From Agarophyton chilense (Eukaryota; Rhodophyta; Florideophyceae; Gracilariales; Gracilariaceae): DNA of 64,000 nt. Location of the stretch: NCBI GenBank assembly GCA_030374765.1, contig JARGXX010000095.1:248001-312000 (forward strand). Direction: 5' to 3'. The position numbers and the translations under genes were made by a program. Positions 10,941-24,130 of the stretch are shown in pieces (position 1 is the first letter of the stretch; each line of letters opens with the position of its first letter). A model generated the notes under the pieces. That model was not told where the DNA came from and made no database searches. It saw nothing but the letters and a program-made list of their open reading frames with translations.

Positions 10941-13892
10941 CGTGGCGCAGTCGTACGAGTCGTGTCAAAGACTGCGACGCTGTCGAAGACGACAGGGAAC
11001 AAGGCCAAAGTAAATGTACGCGACGATGGCGGCGCTCGCGGCTTGCAATGAACAGCGCGAGCGCGAGCGCGTGTGCGACGCGTGCATACGCTCTACGTGG
11101 CCGCGCTGCTGCGCGCGACGCGACGCTCCACGTGGAGACGCATGCTCGTACTGCGCTGGTTTACAGCCAAGTGGCATTTCGCCTTCGTGGCGCGTTGCCA
11201 CGCGCTCTCAATTCATTCCCTCACTTGTTTCTCCTTCGTCATGCTGTATGTACCTTCGTCGAATCCACTGCGCCTTCGACAGCAACCGACCTCTCCCTTA
11301 CCTTCCCCATCGCAACCCGCGCGCGCTTGCTCTGCATGCGTTCCAAACTGTACCCTACTCGTGTACTGCGCCCCACCAAACACAGCCCTGTACCTCGGCA
11401 CTGTCGCACCGCCACAACGTGCTGTATGTTTTTCCTCCTCGCCCCGCTCATGCTGTTTTTGTTGAGGCCTCAAAACAACGCTGCCCAGCACACCACGTGT
11501 TGTTCGATCGCGTAAAACATTATTTCTTCGTGCAGTTTGTGACTTTAGCCACTCTCGCTACCATCGTCCGTCTACAATCGTCCATCACCACCACAAATCA
11601 ATGCATGCGCCACTGTCACGATACTCAACGACGTAGCAGCTAGCGTGCACGCCCTGTACCGTCAAAGCTATCAACCTTCTGCGGTCGGAGCTCCGTCGCG
11701 CTCGCGCGCTTCCTTTGCCACGTACCACGCGCTACATCAACACCCCCAATGCTTCAACAACAAAACAAACATTTCAAATCCAAATCAAGCAAATGCGCAC
11801 TGCACAATTCCCTATCACTTTTCCAGTACAGCCCAAATTTAACCCACTTGCCCTAAATCATAACCTCTCAACGTACCCTTGAATCATTCTTAACCAATTT
11901 CACATGTTCCAACACACAAAAAGTTATTACTACGTTGCCATCCACAACCGAGTGAACAAATCGGCGCTCGAAACCGCACTTCCTCGAGTCCCGAACCGTA
12001 CCCGAGCAAATCTATTTGCCGTCGAGTCATACGGAAACGCAACACCTTTGTGCATACAACCGCTTATTGAGCGCTCACTGGCGAGACTCACATGTCAGCT
12101 TCGCTATCTCACCACAATTTGCACCCCTTGTCGTGCAGTGAACTTTTCTCCGCATTGTAACCCACCCTTGGTAGCACATGCTCATATACCAAACGTCCCC
12201 AAAACTTCTATTCACTACAACGCAATCCGGTATCCCGGTATACCAAGTTGCGGTGAACGAGTGCCTTCCTTTCGATTTATCTATCGATTTATCTATGGTT
12301 TACTCTGCCGTAAACTTGGCTGCCTACACTACACCGTACGGTTCTGTCACGCAGGGAGCACTCTCTGTGACGCTCACGGGTGCCCGTGACCAATCGGTGA
12401 AAGGAACGATGCTGCCAGAGTATTTCAGTATCCTACGCATATGCTACTGTACTATGTATACGCCGCATTGGTACACCCGGCTACTAACTTACCATACTGC
12501 TTCAACAGCAGATAGATTACTGTACCTACTGTACACTCGTCAACATCGGTAACGAAGCTCCTGGTAATCTGCGATAACAGCTCCTAATTTGAATACACTA
12601 TTTTGAATACATCTTCCTCGATGATGCCGCCAAAAATAACTTCTTCGTCCACTCTGCGCTTGTAGAGTTCAACTCATTTCTTCGTCCCATTCTTTCCCCA
12701 TCTGCAGTTTGTCGCATCTGAATAACAAGAGCGCGCTCTTTACAACAATATGACGCGTACTTCAAAAAAACCAACAATACCTATATTAACGTAAACGTAA
12801 AATCCAGTCTCCAATTATTCTCATAATTCAATCTGTGACTGTTAAAACCACCAAGAAAATCCAGCGTATTCTCCGAGGACTTGGACCTATCTGGTGGAGT
12901 AAATTTTGCATTGCATCCAATTCACAGCGTGCAAAAACTATAGTATGAATCAGTCAAGACTCGGAGCAGCGACCCTTTTTCTGGGCTCATGAATGTAGGC
13001 GCGATCTTGTGTGCGTGATACCATAAGCCTAATTTCAAAGTATAATTAAATGTAATTGAGGGTCCTTTGCAGCTGAAAAGCTTGCCGATAAATGCGGCCT
13101 TATTTTGTCAAAGTTAGCCTCTCTTTTTTATTTTTTTAAAACGATTCGCAACCATAAACTCACATCAAGTGTCGCCCGGGGTTACCTTCGCTAACTTGAC
13201 TGGCTCGCGGTTATACACTCCAAATGTGCGACGATATCTTCATATTTCTGATTTCTTCACTATCGACAAGTGGTTGTATAAAATCCTTACAATGATTACC
13301 AAGGAAAGATTGCAAGAACATCATACGTATTCACTCAGTATTTAAGCTAGATTGTATAAGAGTTTAAGCGGCATCCCATGGACCTTCCGTCCAGCAATAG
13401 GTCCTTGATCACTACTAAGTCCGTACGATTACCGAACGCTTCACAACCTGTGCAAGCAGTTTAGACAAAGCTAGCACCTTTGGTACACTGATATTGTCTC
13501 TCTTCTGCACCATGGACGCTTTAAAAGCATAAGTGGGCTAAAATAGAATAATCGGTGCAGCAGCTAACTTCTAACTGCAATTGCGCTGTACAGAAGACGC
13601 GTGAGCCATTCTATAAAAAAAAGCACTCGATCCCAAATGTAGCCGTTATAGGCTCTTCTTCTCCAGACAGAACTCAAAGAGGTTTCGTCAAATAGAACAC
13701 GTAAACAAGGAGAACAGTAGTAAGTGTGTTCTAGATCTGGGTGTGTTCTGATTCAGGAAAGCTTGTTGCGGTACTTAAACACCGACAACTTCGCCTCCAA
13801 GTAAACTAGAGGCATCAAATCTCACCATTTTCTAGGAAACAACTCGCGTGGTTTTCCACAGTGGTCAATGAATTTACTACAATAGTTTATCT
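10941..13892. other. long region without recognised genes
   Basis: About 3 kb. 11.0-12.5 kb is pyrimidine/CA-rich on the + strand with several overlapping but featureless open frames. From 12.5 kb it becomes AT-rich with frequent stops. A short tandem CGATTTATCTAT duplication lies near 12270. I see no coding gene, tRNA or intact repeat. Confidence 0.45.
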
Positions 13893-14768
13893 TTGGTGTT
13901 TCATTGTTGGATTGCAATGTCTGACCCGCACGAAACGCCTGACCATAGCGACAAGACGGATGACACGCAGCCGACGATCATGTTTAAAGAACTCGACACG
14001 CTATTAGACAACAACAAATTTACCTTCAATGCTGCATACTGCTCGGATGTTGAAAACCCGACAGTAGATTCAGAAGAAAGCTACGTTAGTCGGCTGAATG
14101 TTGCAGGGACTCGAAAGCAGTGCGACGCTGACATCACGCCTCAATCGAAACACAACTTCAACTCATAACGCCCAAGAGTCATTTTTCACGCTACAAGACA
14201 AGAGAAGATCCATTTCTTGATTTCTCTCCACTCGATTCCGTTGACAGAGATCGACATAAGAACATTGAAAGCCGTTGCAGGCAGTATGGTAGAAATTGCA
14301 AGGCAGAATGGCATGGAAACCAAACAACTGACAGAACTAGAAAGCATGCAACACGAACACAAGGACATTTTCTGTGTCTCTATCTCCGCTGGAACCTCGG
14401 CGAACATCCCGCCATTGAAATTCGAACTGCTCCCAGACGCCAATCATGTACTTGTGCGACTGCGCAAATATTCCCAAGAACAGCAAACCCTTCTGCCGAA
14501 TTTCAAGGAGGATCTCGTTCGAGCTAGGATGACTTACGCAAACCCAACCTCATCATGGGCTAGTACACCTTTGATTGTTCCAAAACCAGGACCAGCTCGA
14601 TTCAGAGTCACAGTTGACCTCCATCCAGTTAACAAATTTACCATCAAGCACCAGTTATCTATGACAAACATTGAACAAGAACTTCTGAAACTCAAAGGAT
14701 CACAAATCTTCGCCACCTTCGATTTTTTTCACGGCTACTGGCAGTTTACACTTCACGAAGCCTCTTAG
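13893..14768 (+). pseudogene. decayed Ty3/gypsy pol fragment (protease-RT linker and RT N-terminal half)
   Basis: 14217-14768 encodes the start of a gypsy-type reverse transcriptase: PPLKFELLPDANHVLVRLRK, then NPTSSWASTPLIVPKPG, FRVTVDLHPVN and FATFDFFHGYWQF, matching RT motifs 1-3 up to the first catalytic Asp (FDFFHGYWQ). An acidic frame at 13893-14168 may be the preceding pol segment. The wording resembles the lineage common in oomycetes and other stramenopiles and differs from G1 and G2. The frame stops just after YWQF, and a Tc1-like element begins six bases beyond the stop, so the rest of the RT is missing here. Confidence 0.75.
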
Positions 14769-14774
14769 GTCTTA

Positions 14775-16025
14775 CAGTGACCGAAATTAGAATAGAACAC
14801 CCCCATGTTTTTCCATTTTCTCGGTCAGTTTGGAGCTTCATCCATTCATATTTAGCCACACGCTTCTCTACTGTATCACACAAAAACGGGAAAAAAAGAA
14901 ACCAAACGAGTGGTTTTTTACCCATGTGAATAAGAAACGGTAACTCAGACCACGAAATTGGAATAGAACAAAAAGTTTTTCATGACCGTTATATTCAAAC
15001 GTTCTGTCAATAGAGAAAGAAAACTAACTTAAAAGCATAGTTTGCATCTTCTTAACTTCTAGTTCTCCACGCAGCCTTGAATGGATAGAAAACCGTGCCT
15101 GACTCCCGAAGAAAACGATGCCATTGATCCTCTTTTTACCAAAACTTTTTCTTTCAGCAAAATTGCCAAGAAGACGAAACGATGTCAAAAAGTTGTGGCA
15201 GCTTATTTCCAGAAAAGAAAAGAATAATGAAATAACCGCAACACAAAGAACGATTGTAAGTTATCTTAGAAATATTATCGTCTTCTTCTCCAAAAGGAAA
15301 CCAAAGAACAGTATTCTGCATCACAACTAAAACATTTTCTCACTTTGCCTGTGACTACTCGGCTTTTGCAACAGGTATTGAGTGAATCCACCAATTTGAA
15401 GTATATTAACATAAAAACGGACCGTAATTGATTCCGAGAAGTGTTAACGGAAGGCTAGAGTGGGCCCGGAAATTTCACGGGTTTTCGATTTTTCAATGGT
15501 CTAAGGTTATCTTTTCTCATGAAAAATTTAACTTGGATAGTCGAAATAGTTTTTACTACTACTGGCATGATCTAAGAAAGAAGAAAAAGTGTTTTCAAAG
15601 CGAAAAGCTTGTGGGGGAGGAGATATAGTTTTTGGTGTGTTTTGCGAAGATGATTGCAGTAACTTAGCTTTTTTTATTGCGAATCCAGTTTCCAAAAAGT
15701 ACTGCAATACTTTGGAAAAATATTTGCTTCACCTAACATCAAAGATTTAGAGTGGAAGCTGGATTTTGAAGCAGAAAAATGTTGCTATACACTGTTCAAA
15801 ATACACAAAAGAGTGTTTTGGATCTTAAAATAATGTAGAAATGAAGTGGCCTGCACGCAGTCCTGATTTAAAAGATATCAATAATAAATGCGGGGTTTTA
15901 TCTTTTGCCGTTAACGCAAACGAAAGGCAATTTACTGATTTATAACCCCTTAAAAGCACTATTATTAATGAATGGGAATAATTGGGTCGACTTCTTAGGT
16001 ATAATTTGCTAAAAAGTGTAGCATT
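14775..16025 (+). mobile_element. Tc1/mariner element M1, decayed, 3' end lost to G1
   Basis: The left end CAGTGACCGAAATTAGAATA begins at 14775, directly after a TA dinucleotide (the Tc1/mariner target duplication). A second, similar motif (about 14949, ACGAAATTGGAATAGAACA) lies about 170 nt inside, as in elements with inner and outer transposase sites. Transposase remains run from about 15060: RLEWARKFHG and the catalytic-region segment VIFSHEKFNLDSRN...YYYWHDLRK (15449-15586), then WPARSPDL near 15850 and INEWE...LLRYNLLK near 15965. Many stops and shifts. The element ends at 16025, where the 5' LTR of G1 starts, so its right terminus is absent. Confidence 0.8.
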
Positions 16026-16912
16026 TGAAGGACAACGCCTTTCAAGGGGATTTCTTCCCAGGACTTAGAGGTCTCGCTCGCTTGAGGACTAGCTTGGTCT
16101 ATGACAAGCTATACCGCTATTGCGTGCTGACGGCCGGTTAGGACCGGAAATGCACACTGGTGGAACACGTGGACTGCACGGATGCCGACGCTCGAGTACG
16201 AGGCGTGCCACACGTGGCTCGGATTCTACCTAATGGTTAGTATTATTTAGTAATTTTTAGTATTTATTTAGCTACGCTATCGCTATTTAGTGTCTATTTT
16301 TCGGGCGCGCGCCCACTGTCAGGGACCGTGCGCCACACTACCTAGGAGGTTGAGCACTGCTCCCCAGTAAACACCCTCTTGGAGATCCCAAGAAGGGAGT
16401 CTTGGCTCTGAACTTTTCGCCTTTGGCGCGTCTTCACCGCATACTGCGTGAGCGCCCGTCGCAAGTTAGTTCATCCACCCCTCTGTCGACAAGAGTGCTA
16501 CCACCACCGTGGTTTCAAATTTAATCGCCGACGCTTGTCGTAGTCTCGCCCCTGTGTAGGGTTTCGCCCCCGTTTTCCTCTTGTACTTCTTTTTGGCTCT
16601 CGTGAGTGGCCGCCTCACTCACCTCGCTAGCCCCCCTCATACGAGTATTTCCTCGCTTCTTTTCCGACAATCACCGTGGTACCGCTCCGCATAGGATTGG
16701 TCTCACCCCGGGCTGTGCCGTGCTCACCTAAACACTCTAGGTATATCCCGCCGGATTGGCCTCGGTCTTACACCCGACTCCGTCGGGCCTTTCCAGAGTG
16801 GCTCTGTTTCTGTCCTCCACTGGGACGCGTCTCCTCCGCCTGATGCGTGTCTCTCAAGCGAGGAAGATCCCAAACATTTTCGTGGTGTCTTTGCTCCAAG
16901 TGTTGTCCTACA
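16026..16912 (+). repeat. 5' LTR of G1
   Basis: 887 nt starting TGAAGGACAA and ending TCCTACA. It matches 26120-27007 along its whole length with many substitutions. Both ends fit the TG...CA rule and abut the primer binding site on the inner side. Confidence 0.92.
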
Positions 16913-16915
16913 AAC

Positions 16916-16935
16916 TGGTCTCCCGACTTAGAAGT
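16916..16935 (+). other. primer binding site of G1
   Basis: TGGTCTCCCGACTTAGAAGT starts 3 nt after the LTR. It is identical to the 20 nt at the same place in G2, whose LTR is otherwise unlike this one. Its complement reads ACTTCTAAGTCGGGAGACCA, which looks like the anticodon loop (CTTCTAA, anticodon UCU) and following stem of a tRNA-Arg rather than the T-arm and acceptor end normally used. Confidence 0.7.
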
Positions 16936-17077
16936 TTGAGTCGGGCACACTCAGTCACGATTAATCGGAAAGAGGACTCACAAATTGAGGTAGATCTCAG
17001 TTGCCCTCTTTGAGAAAGTTTCTTGGCCCCACTAGCCGATCGGGTTTGGATACTCACGTGTAACGGATTCTAATCTC

Positions 17078-19140
17078 ATGTCGTCTAAAGACCGTCCGAG
17101 GACGTTGAGTCAAACCGGTGCACCGGAACCATCGCAACCATCCCGTATCCCGGTCCGTTCACGGTTTCATACCGGTGGATCGACTGGCGTGCCAGGTGGA
17201 AGGACCTCGAGACCTCCTGTCTCTGATTCGACACCCCCAGCAAGTGGAGCAGGACCGGCATCTGCCGCCGCCCAGATGCTCTCCCCTGCTATGGATGTCA
17301 CCCCCCATCCCAGCCTTGCAGCTGTGGAAGAGCAACTCCGCTCTATGCGGGAAGCTCAAGTCATCCTTGCAGAGGAGTTCGATTCCCTTCGCAATAAGGT
17401 AAATGACACTGCTACGCAGGATTTTTCTGAGGACCTCCGTGTCCTTCGTGCGGATGTGAACTCGATTCTAGAGTCCCTTGGTGGACCCTCGGCTTTTGTC
17501 AAGGACGTCGCGGACAAGTTCTCGCGCGTCCGAAGCCGTTTCGAGACGTTGTAACAAACCCTAATGTCGGGGGATGATCCGGCCGAGCCTGTTACAGTAT
17601 CCCACAAGGGATGTAAAGAAGAGAACCGCCAGGCTCGAAAGAAGCGAAGGAACACGGATCCCGAACCGTCAGACTCCTCATCCTCGGAGTCCGACTCTTC
17701 CGATTCATCGGTGGAAGTAGTTCGCCGTGAGCATTCCTCACGCTCTAAGCGGTCAACAGCCACCCATGGTGTGATCCGCGCCCGCACGAAGGGAAGGAAG
17801 CACACAGGTTTGAAGGAGCTGAAACCGACCAATTCGCTCTCTTTAAGAAGCTCTTATCATACAGGTACTACCGTTTGGAGGACTCCTCTTTGGATCGTAC
17901 ACCCCGTGGTATGGGAAGAGTGAAGGACTGCATTAAGCGAATGCAGCTCTCACTTCGCAACCAGTTGTTTTCTGGAGAAGACCCAAAATTGGTGTTGGAT
18001 TTCTTGGCACGCTTTGTCGCGGAAGCTGACATCCTTGGCATGAACGAGGGACAGGCCTACATTACCTTACCGTACTTCTTACGTGGGCTTGCTGAAGACC
18101 AGTATCACTCTGTCAGAGGTTCATCACGTGCCTCCGAAGGAGAGGTAGCCTGCTGGCCCGAAGCAGTTTAGTACCTCCTGAGGTCATATGCTACTAACTT
18201 TGCCATTCAGCAGGCGATACGCGCCCTGCGGGACACTCGCCAACGTCCAGGCGAGTCGGAAACCGATTATTCGTCGCGCCATAACAAGGCCTTCCACCGC
18301 TGTGGCAACGTTTACCCCGCTGAAGAGCGTTGTACCATGTTTGTCGATGGTTTGGACCCAGCGATCCGGACTCTTGTTGCTCGACGTCGAGAAGATAGAC
18401 CTAAAGCCACGTATTTGGAACTAGTGCAGTTCGCTCGCGCAGAAGGTGAAGCCCTGCGCGCACGCACTCCTGGATCCAGGCTTAGGTCCGCAAAAGCGTT
18501 GATGTTACAACCGGGTACCCCGTCAGCTTCGATGATCGACGAACAGGCCTCTCGAAGGGATTATGATAACGTGCAGCTAGCCCATAGCGACGTCCATTTC
18601 ATCCCGACAACGGAGTTACCCTCAACCTTGGACGAATCAAAATACGTGATTGAGGATGACACGATACTCTATGCGGATAATGGTCGCGTCCGTGCGCCAC
18701 GCGTCCCACACGAGAGTGGTAATGTCCGCTTTTCGCGTCCTGGTTGGAGAGATACCCGCCCCGCGGTGAAGTTCGCCGAGCCTCGCCATCCAACACCGGC
18801 TTCTGGTCTGATTTGTCCTCTCTGCTACAAATCAGGCCATACTTCTCCACAATGTGTGTTGTCCCTCAGAGAATGGGCACAGATCGTAGTCAATTACGAG
18901 GCCCTATCCCTGGAGAACAAAGCAGCTGTTCCGATTGCATCGTATATCCGTGCTCGAACGGATGTTCCACGTCACGTGTCGCTTTTCCGAGCTCGGGTCG
19001 TAGCTGCACTGGATTCCCGTGTCACCGACGTAGTCGGTCACCCCACCGCTTCTGCGGAACCTTCTGGACCTGATGCCCCGGCGTTGCCTGCTCCACGTCC
19101 TGAGCAGCCGCCTCTGGCGGAGCAGGCCCAGAAACACTAA
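17078..19140 (+). pseudogene. G1 gag, broken
   Basis: Start MSSKDRPRTL at 17078. A predicted coiled coil (about residues 80-150) precedes a Ser/Asp-rich tract and the capsid-like core (LVLDFLARFVAEADILGMN, LPYFLRGLAEDQ). A zinc knuckle CPLCYKSGHTSPQC (CX2CX4HX4C) lies near 18812-18853. Compared with the intact G2 gag it carries a TAA at 17552, a frameshift near 17850 and a TAG at 18169. Pol follows in the -1 frame, as in G2, but the slippery heptamer of G2 is not preserved here (CAGAAACAC replaces it). Confidence 0.88.
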
Positions 19141-19142
19141 AT

Positions 19143-22100
19143 GTGAGAGTCTCCTCTCAAGGAGGGGCGCCCTCAGAGTCGAGGTCGACGGCGCCCGAGG
19201 CGTCCAAGCCTCGCTCTTCGGTCAAAATCCTTTCAAGGAAAGAGGCTGTCAATGACGTGAACTCGGAACACTTTAGTGTTCTGCGTCGTCCGTGGAAACG
19301 TGTTACCCATAACCGGTTCCCGGATAGAGTTCTGGTGATGGCCAAGAGAAACTACAAGGTCTATGCTGACCTTGGCCTTTCACCCCAGTTTATGGTGCGA
19401 CACCTTACCCTCTTAGACACCGGTGCCGGTCCGAACTTTGTCGTGGAGGAAGTGTTACCGCCTGCTTTGCAGTCTAGGATCCGCCGTGACCACGTCCCGG
19501 AGGTCGCTGACGCGAACAACAAACCGTTGGATACGGTGGGGTTCATAGAACTGGTAGTCCGCGTTGGTGCTTGCGTGGTGAAACTCGACTTCGTCGTATG
19601 TCAGAAACTAGCCGCCCCAGTCATCTTGGGTTGCGACTTTTGCGACCGCTTCGTGGAAGCGATCATCCCCCGCCAACGGCGTGTCGAGATGGCGGATGTA
19701 TCGTCCACTCCGATCGTTTGTCGTCCGCTTAGGCGTGCCTCGAAGAAGCATGTCCCGTTACCGGCAGCACAGGAACCTGGACCGGATAACCGTGAATCTA
19801 ATAAGCTCCGCGTCGCAGCGTCGTTGTGCGTTCCGCCTAAGTCCCAAATGATGGTGAAAGTAACTTCCCGTCAACACGGACTCCGTGTCTTGCAACAATT
19901 GTCGTCACTGTATGACAGGCACAGCCTCGCAATTGCGAATGGAATCGTCCATGTGGAGCCAAACCAACCGTTTCACGTGCTGATCGCCAATCTAGGGACT
20001 GTACCCCAGTATCTGGTGAAGAACTAAGTGATAGGGTCCGTCATGCCGCACCCCATCGCCATGGTGCCGACAAAGCTGACCGCAGCTGACGTTCTCGGAC
20101 TCGTTCACTCTAAGGAGGGGGACAGCCCGAAACCCGTTTCATCACTGGTACCCGGGGTTCAACCTGTAACATCAGGGACGCAGCCCGTTTCAACGAGTGG
20201 TGACCGCCCCGATCCAGTCCAAGAACTCGAGGACCTGGATCTCACCCACGTCCCGGAGTCATACCGCCATCGATTGCGAGAACTTTTAAGGGACTTCACC
20301 ACTATGTGGGACAGCTCCCTTGGTGAGATTGCCACTACGGAACACCGGATTGATTTGCTATCGGACACCCGACCCATCTCTCAGCACCCATACCGTGCCG
20401 GACCCGCCGCAAGCGCGGAGGAAAAGGCACAAGTGGATAAAATGCTTCGAGCAGGAGTCATTGATCCGGCTCAGTCGCCGTGGGCTTCTCCAGTAGTACT
20501 GGCTCCAAAGCATGATGGTTCCTGGAGGTTTTGCGTCGACTACCGTCGGTTGAATGCCGTTTCCGTCAAGGACGTGTATCCAATCCCAAGAATGGACGAG
20601 TACATTGACTCGCTGGGCACCGCCACCCTCTTTACAATCCTGGACGCCAATTGGGGATACTGGCAAGTTCCGGTAACGAAGCAAGACCAGGATAAAACCG
20701 GTTGGGCGTGTCACTCCGGTCTCTACCGTTTCAAACGGATGCCTTTTGGTCTTACCAACGCCCCCGCTACTTTCCAGCGAGCCATTGACATCCTATTGGA
20801 CCGATTCAAATGGCGTACCTGCCTGCTCTATCTCTCAGATAATCTGTACAAACATCTCACTCATGTGAGGGATATCATGACCACGCTTCGAGGATGCGGG
20901 TGTCAATCTTAAGTTGAAGAAATGTGACTTCTTTAGGGACACCGTGAAGTATCTCGGCCATTTTATCCGTCCAGGACGTGTTACAATCGAGGAGACTCAT
21001 GTTAAGTCACTCAAAGAGGCTAAAGAACCGCGGACGCAAACCGAGCTTCGTTCCTTTCTGGGACTCGCAAACTTCTACCGACGATTCATCCCGCACTTTG
21101 CGGACAAGGCTGCACCGTTAAACGCGCTTTTGCGGAAAGGCCAACCACCGAAACTGGAACCCTTAACCCCCGTTCAAACGGAATCTTTCAACTCTCTTAA
21201 GGATTCTGTCGTCTCCGCCCCGATCCTCTCGTTTCCCAAGCCTGGAAGGCCCTTTACCGTAGATACGGACGCCAGCGACTACCAAGTAGGCTGTGCACTG
21301 TTTCAAACTGCACCCAATGGGGAAGGAAGCCCCGTAGGGTACTGGTCCCGATCGCTAAACGTCCACGAGAAAATTTACTCCGTCTCGGAGAAGGAATGCC
21401 TTGCAGTAGTGTGGGCATTATAAACGTTGCGCCCCTATCTCATGGGTAATCATTTCACCGTTTTTACGGACCACGCATCACTTCGATGGCTACTCTCCAT
21501 TTCGGAGCCTTCAGGCCGCTTGATGCGTTGGCGTCTCCGTCTAGCGGAATTTGTCTTTGAAGTGCAGTACTGAAAAGAATCGTGCAACACCCAAGCCGAT
21601 GCTCTCTCCCGACTGGTCACTACTGGCGAAGCACTACCCGTCAAAGACGCTGAAATACCCTGCTTTGCAGTGAATGGCGACGACGCTACCATCCAGGACG
21701 AGGAACGAGACACGGACTCTTCAGATTCCCGTTCCAAATTGGACGACTTTCTTCTCTCGGACGATTCTGAGAAACCCTTACCAGGGAACTTCGTGCCTAT
21801 TACTACAGAGGAGATGATACGGGAGCAATTCGTTGACCCGTTCTGCGCGAAGGTCCGCGCTCAACTCAATGGAGGAGGTACTCTCCCCTTCCAGGTGAAT
21901 GACGCCGGATAACCTGTACGGACCGTCGGATCGCACCCACAAATCGTGGCACCACATAACCTCCAGTCGAGAGTCTTGCGGTCGTCGCACTACTCCAAAC
22001 TGAGTGGCAACGTCGGGGGACGGAAACTTTACCTAACCCTACGCCGTACCTTCTACTGACCTGCCATGGCAGTGGACTGCTACGCAACGGTGCGGTTTTG

Positions 22101-24130
22101 TACCGATTGCGCTCGGAACCGTGTCAAGCTCCGCCGTCACGCGACGAAGTTGAAGCTGTTTCCAGCTCGCGCTCTATTGGAGTTTGTGGCCATCGATATA
22201 CTCGGTCCCTTTCTTACCACTAAGCGGAATTACAAGTTCTTACTCGTAATTACGAATCGCTTCTCCAAGCTGGTCCGGACCGTACCGCTACGGAAGATCT
22301 CCGCTATGAGCGTGGCTCAAGCCTTCGTCCTACACTGGGTCTTCGTCTACGGTCCACCTTTCAACCTCCTCTTCGATAACGGGAGACAGTTCGCCTCTCG
22401 TTTCTTCGAGGATGTATGTCGCACCTTGGACATTAAAATCCTGTTCAAGACCACTTACCACCCCCAAACTAATGCGCAGGCCGAACGTTTCAACCAGACA
22501 TTACTTACGACACTCCGTTCATACGTTGCAGACCACCCCAAAGATTGGGACTTCTTCACTGATGCACTCATCTTTGCGAACAATACGCAAGTGCACAGGA
22601 AAACTGGATTAACGCACTTCGAGCTGGTACTGTCCCGTACCCCACCGCCCGTGGCGCTGGAACCACAGCCCACGCCGGATACCTTTCGGTCACCGACTGC
22701 TTACCGCGAAGCGTGGAAAACTTGGCTCACGAAGCTCGTTCCCGCCGCACGGCGTTCAATGGGCCGAGCCCAGGCCGCTTACAAGCGTGAATTTGATATC
22801 AAAGCCCCTCGCTCGCCGCCACGTCTCGCCCCCGACCGTTATGTATTCATCCGCAAGGAGTATTGGAACCCAGAGAAGGAGAAACGCCACAAGCTGTCAC
22901 CCGTTGCCGACGGCCCTTTTCGGGTTATTTCGGTGGCTTCCGACACTGTCGTTGTTGACCTCGCTGGTAATCACGAACGCATCTCCCACGATCGAGTGGT
23001 ATCGGCTCCTCCGCCGTTAACATCCCAACCTACTGGTGTGACTGCTCCCGTTGAAACGGATTTACGACCCCCTTACCCCAGGTCCACCCGCGTCCCTACG
23101 CGTTAGCACACCCATCTCGGGGTTTGTCTGACCTTCCACTACCCGTGACGCCCAACCCGCAAGGAATCTTATCGCGCATCCGTCGCTCCTCCCCAGTCCA
23201 CCCGACGGACAGCAACCTCGGTGCATTGTCTAAGGAGGGGGAGGCGGCCGACAGCCATCGTAATCCGGTCGATACCGTCGCTGGAAACGCCACACCGTCA
23301 CGTGTCTTCTTCGCCCATCAGGGGTGCCTGATATCGACGTCCTGCACGACTCGACGCAGTGGCTATCCAAGCCTCAGAACGCAGCTGTGGATAACGCCAC
23401 CAACACTCACCGAGGTGTCACCACACGTGCAATACGGAATGCAAATGCGCTCGACGCACTGCAGCCTGATACAGTACGAGTGGACGACGCACCGCCAAGT
23501 ACCCCACACAGGGAGGCGGATACATCCACGGCGCCGACGCCGGACAGCCACCCATTGGAACGCTCACGTGACTACACGGAACCTCGCCGTGGGACAGAGA
23601 GGTGCGACAATGCGCCACCGCCCCAGCGAATCTCACCGCCGAAGCGAGCTTCACTACGCCGATCAGCGTAACGAACACCCGGGCTACCCGCTGGTTTGGG
23701 CCCTCCAACCGGAGTGGGAAGCGCCGAAACAAGCTCGGCACTTGGAGAAAATGAACCGCCGAAGTCGGATCGACATTCTACTCAGCCAAGGACTGCCTTG
23801 CGCGCTACACGGCCCGACCGGAGCCAAGTCGCCCAACGCGTGATCACTTCGGTACCCCCTGGCTCAGGACGGGTACCACCCGTAAATAGCGACACCGCCA
23901 TACGGGATGGCCGGGAAGTGTACCGACAGGAGTTCGTGGTCGGACGCATTTTGGAGCACTCTTACTACCCAAAGGGGTATATCCAATACTTGGTCCGTTG
24001 GTACGGGTACGGCCCCGAATGGGAATCAGACGAACCGATAGAGCACCTACCTCGGTCAAAGATGGTACAGTATCATCTTCGTACTGTCACGGCTTTGCCG
24101 GCTACCAAAGACCGAGCCCAAGTGGGATAA
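19143..24130 (+). pseudogene. G1 pol (PR-RT-RH-INT-chromodomain), broken
   Basis: Domains in order: aspartic protease with LLDTGAGPNFV near 19414; RT (20300-20900) with FTILDANWGYWQV and RFKRMPFGLTNAPATFQRA; RT thumb and RNase H (20914-21640) with FLGLANFYRRFIPHF, DTDASDYQVG and KECLAVVWAL; integrase (22066-23106) with AIDILGP, LLFDNGRQF and QAERFNQTL as the D, D, E positions; and a chromodomain near 23920-24090 (LVRWYGYGPEWESDEPIEHL). The YLDD catalytic box is replaced by YLSDN, about six residues having been deleted relative to G2. TAA codons interrupt at 20025 and 21421, with a shift near 20895 and more stops before 22066. Clearly non-functional. Confidence 0.9.

Noticed and set aside
11014..11643. 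209-codon + frame after the secreted-protein gene
   Set aside because: Cys/Arg/Pro composition driven by CA-rich DNA; overlapping frames are equally long, no domain.
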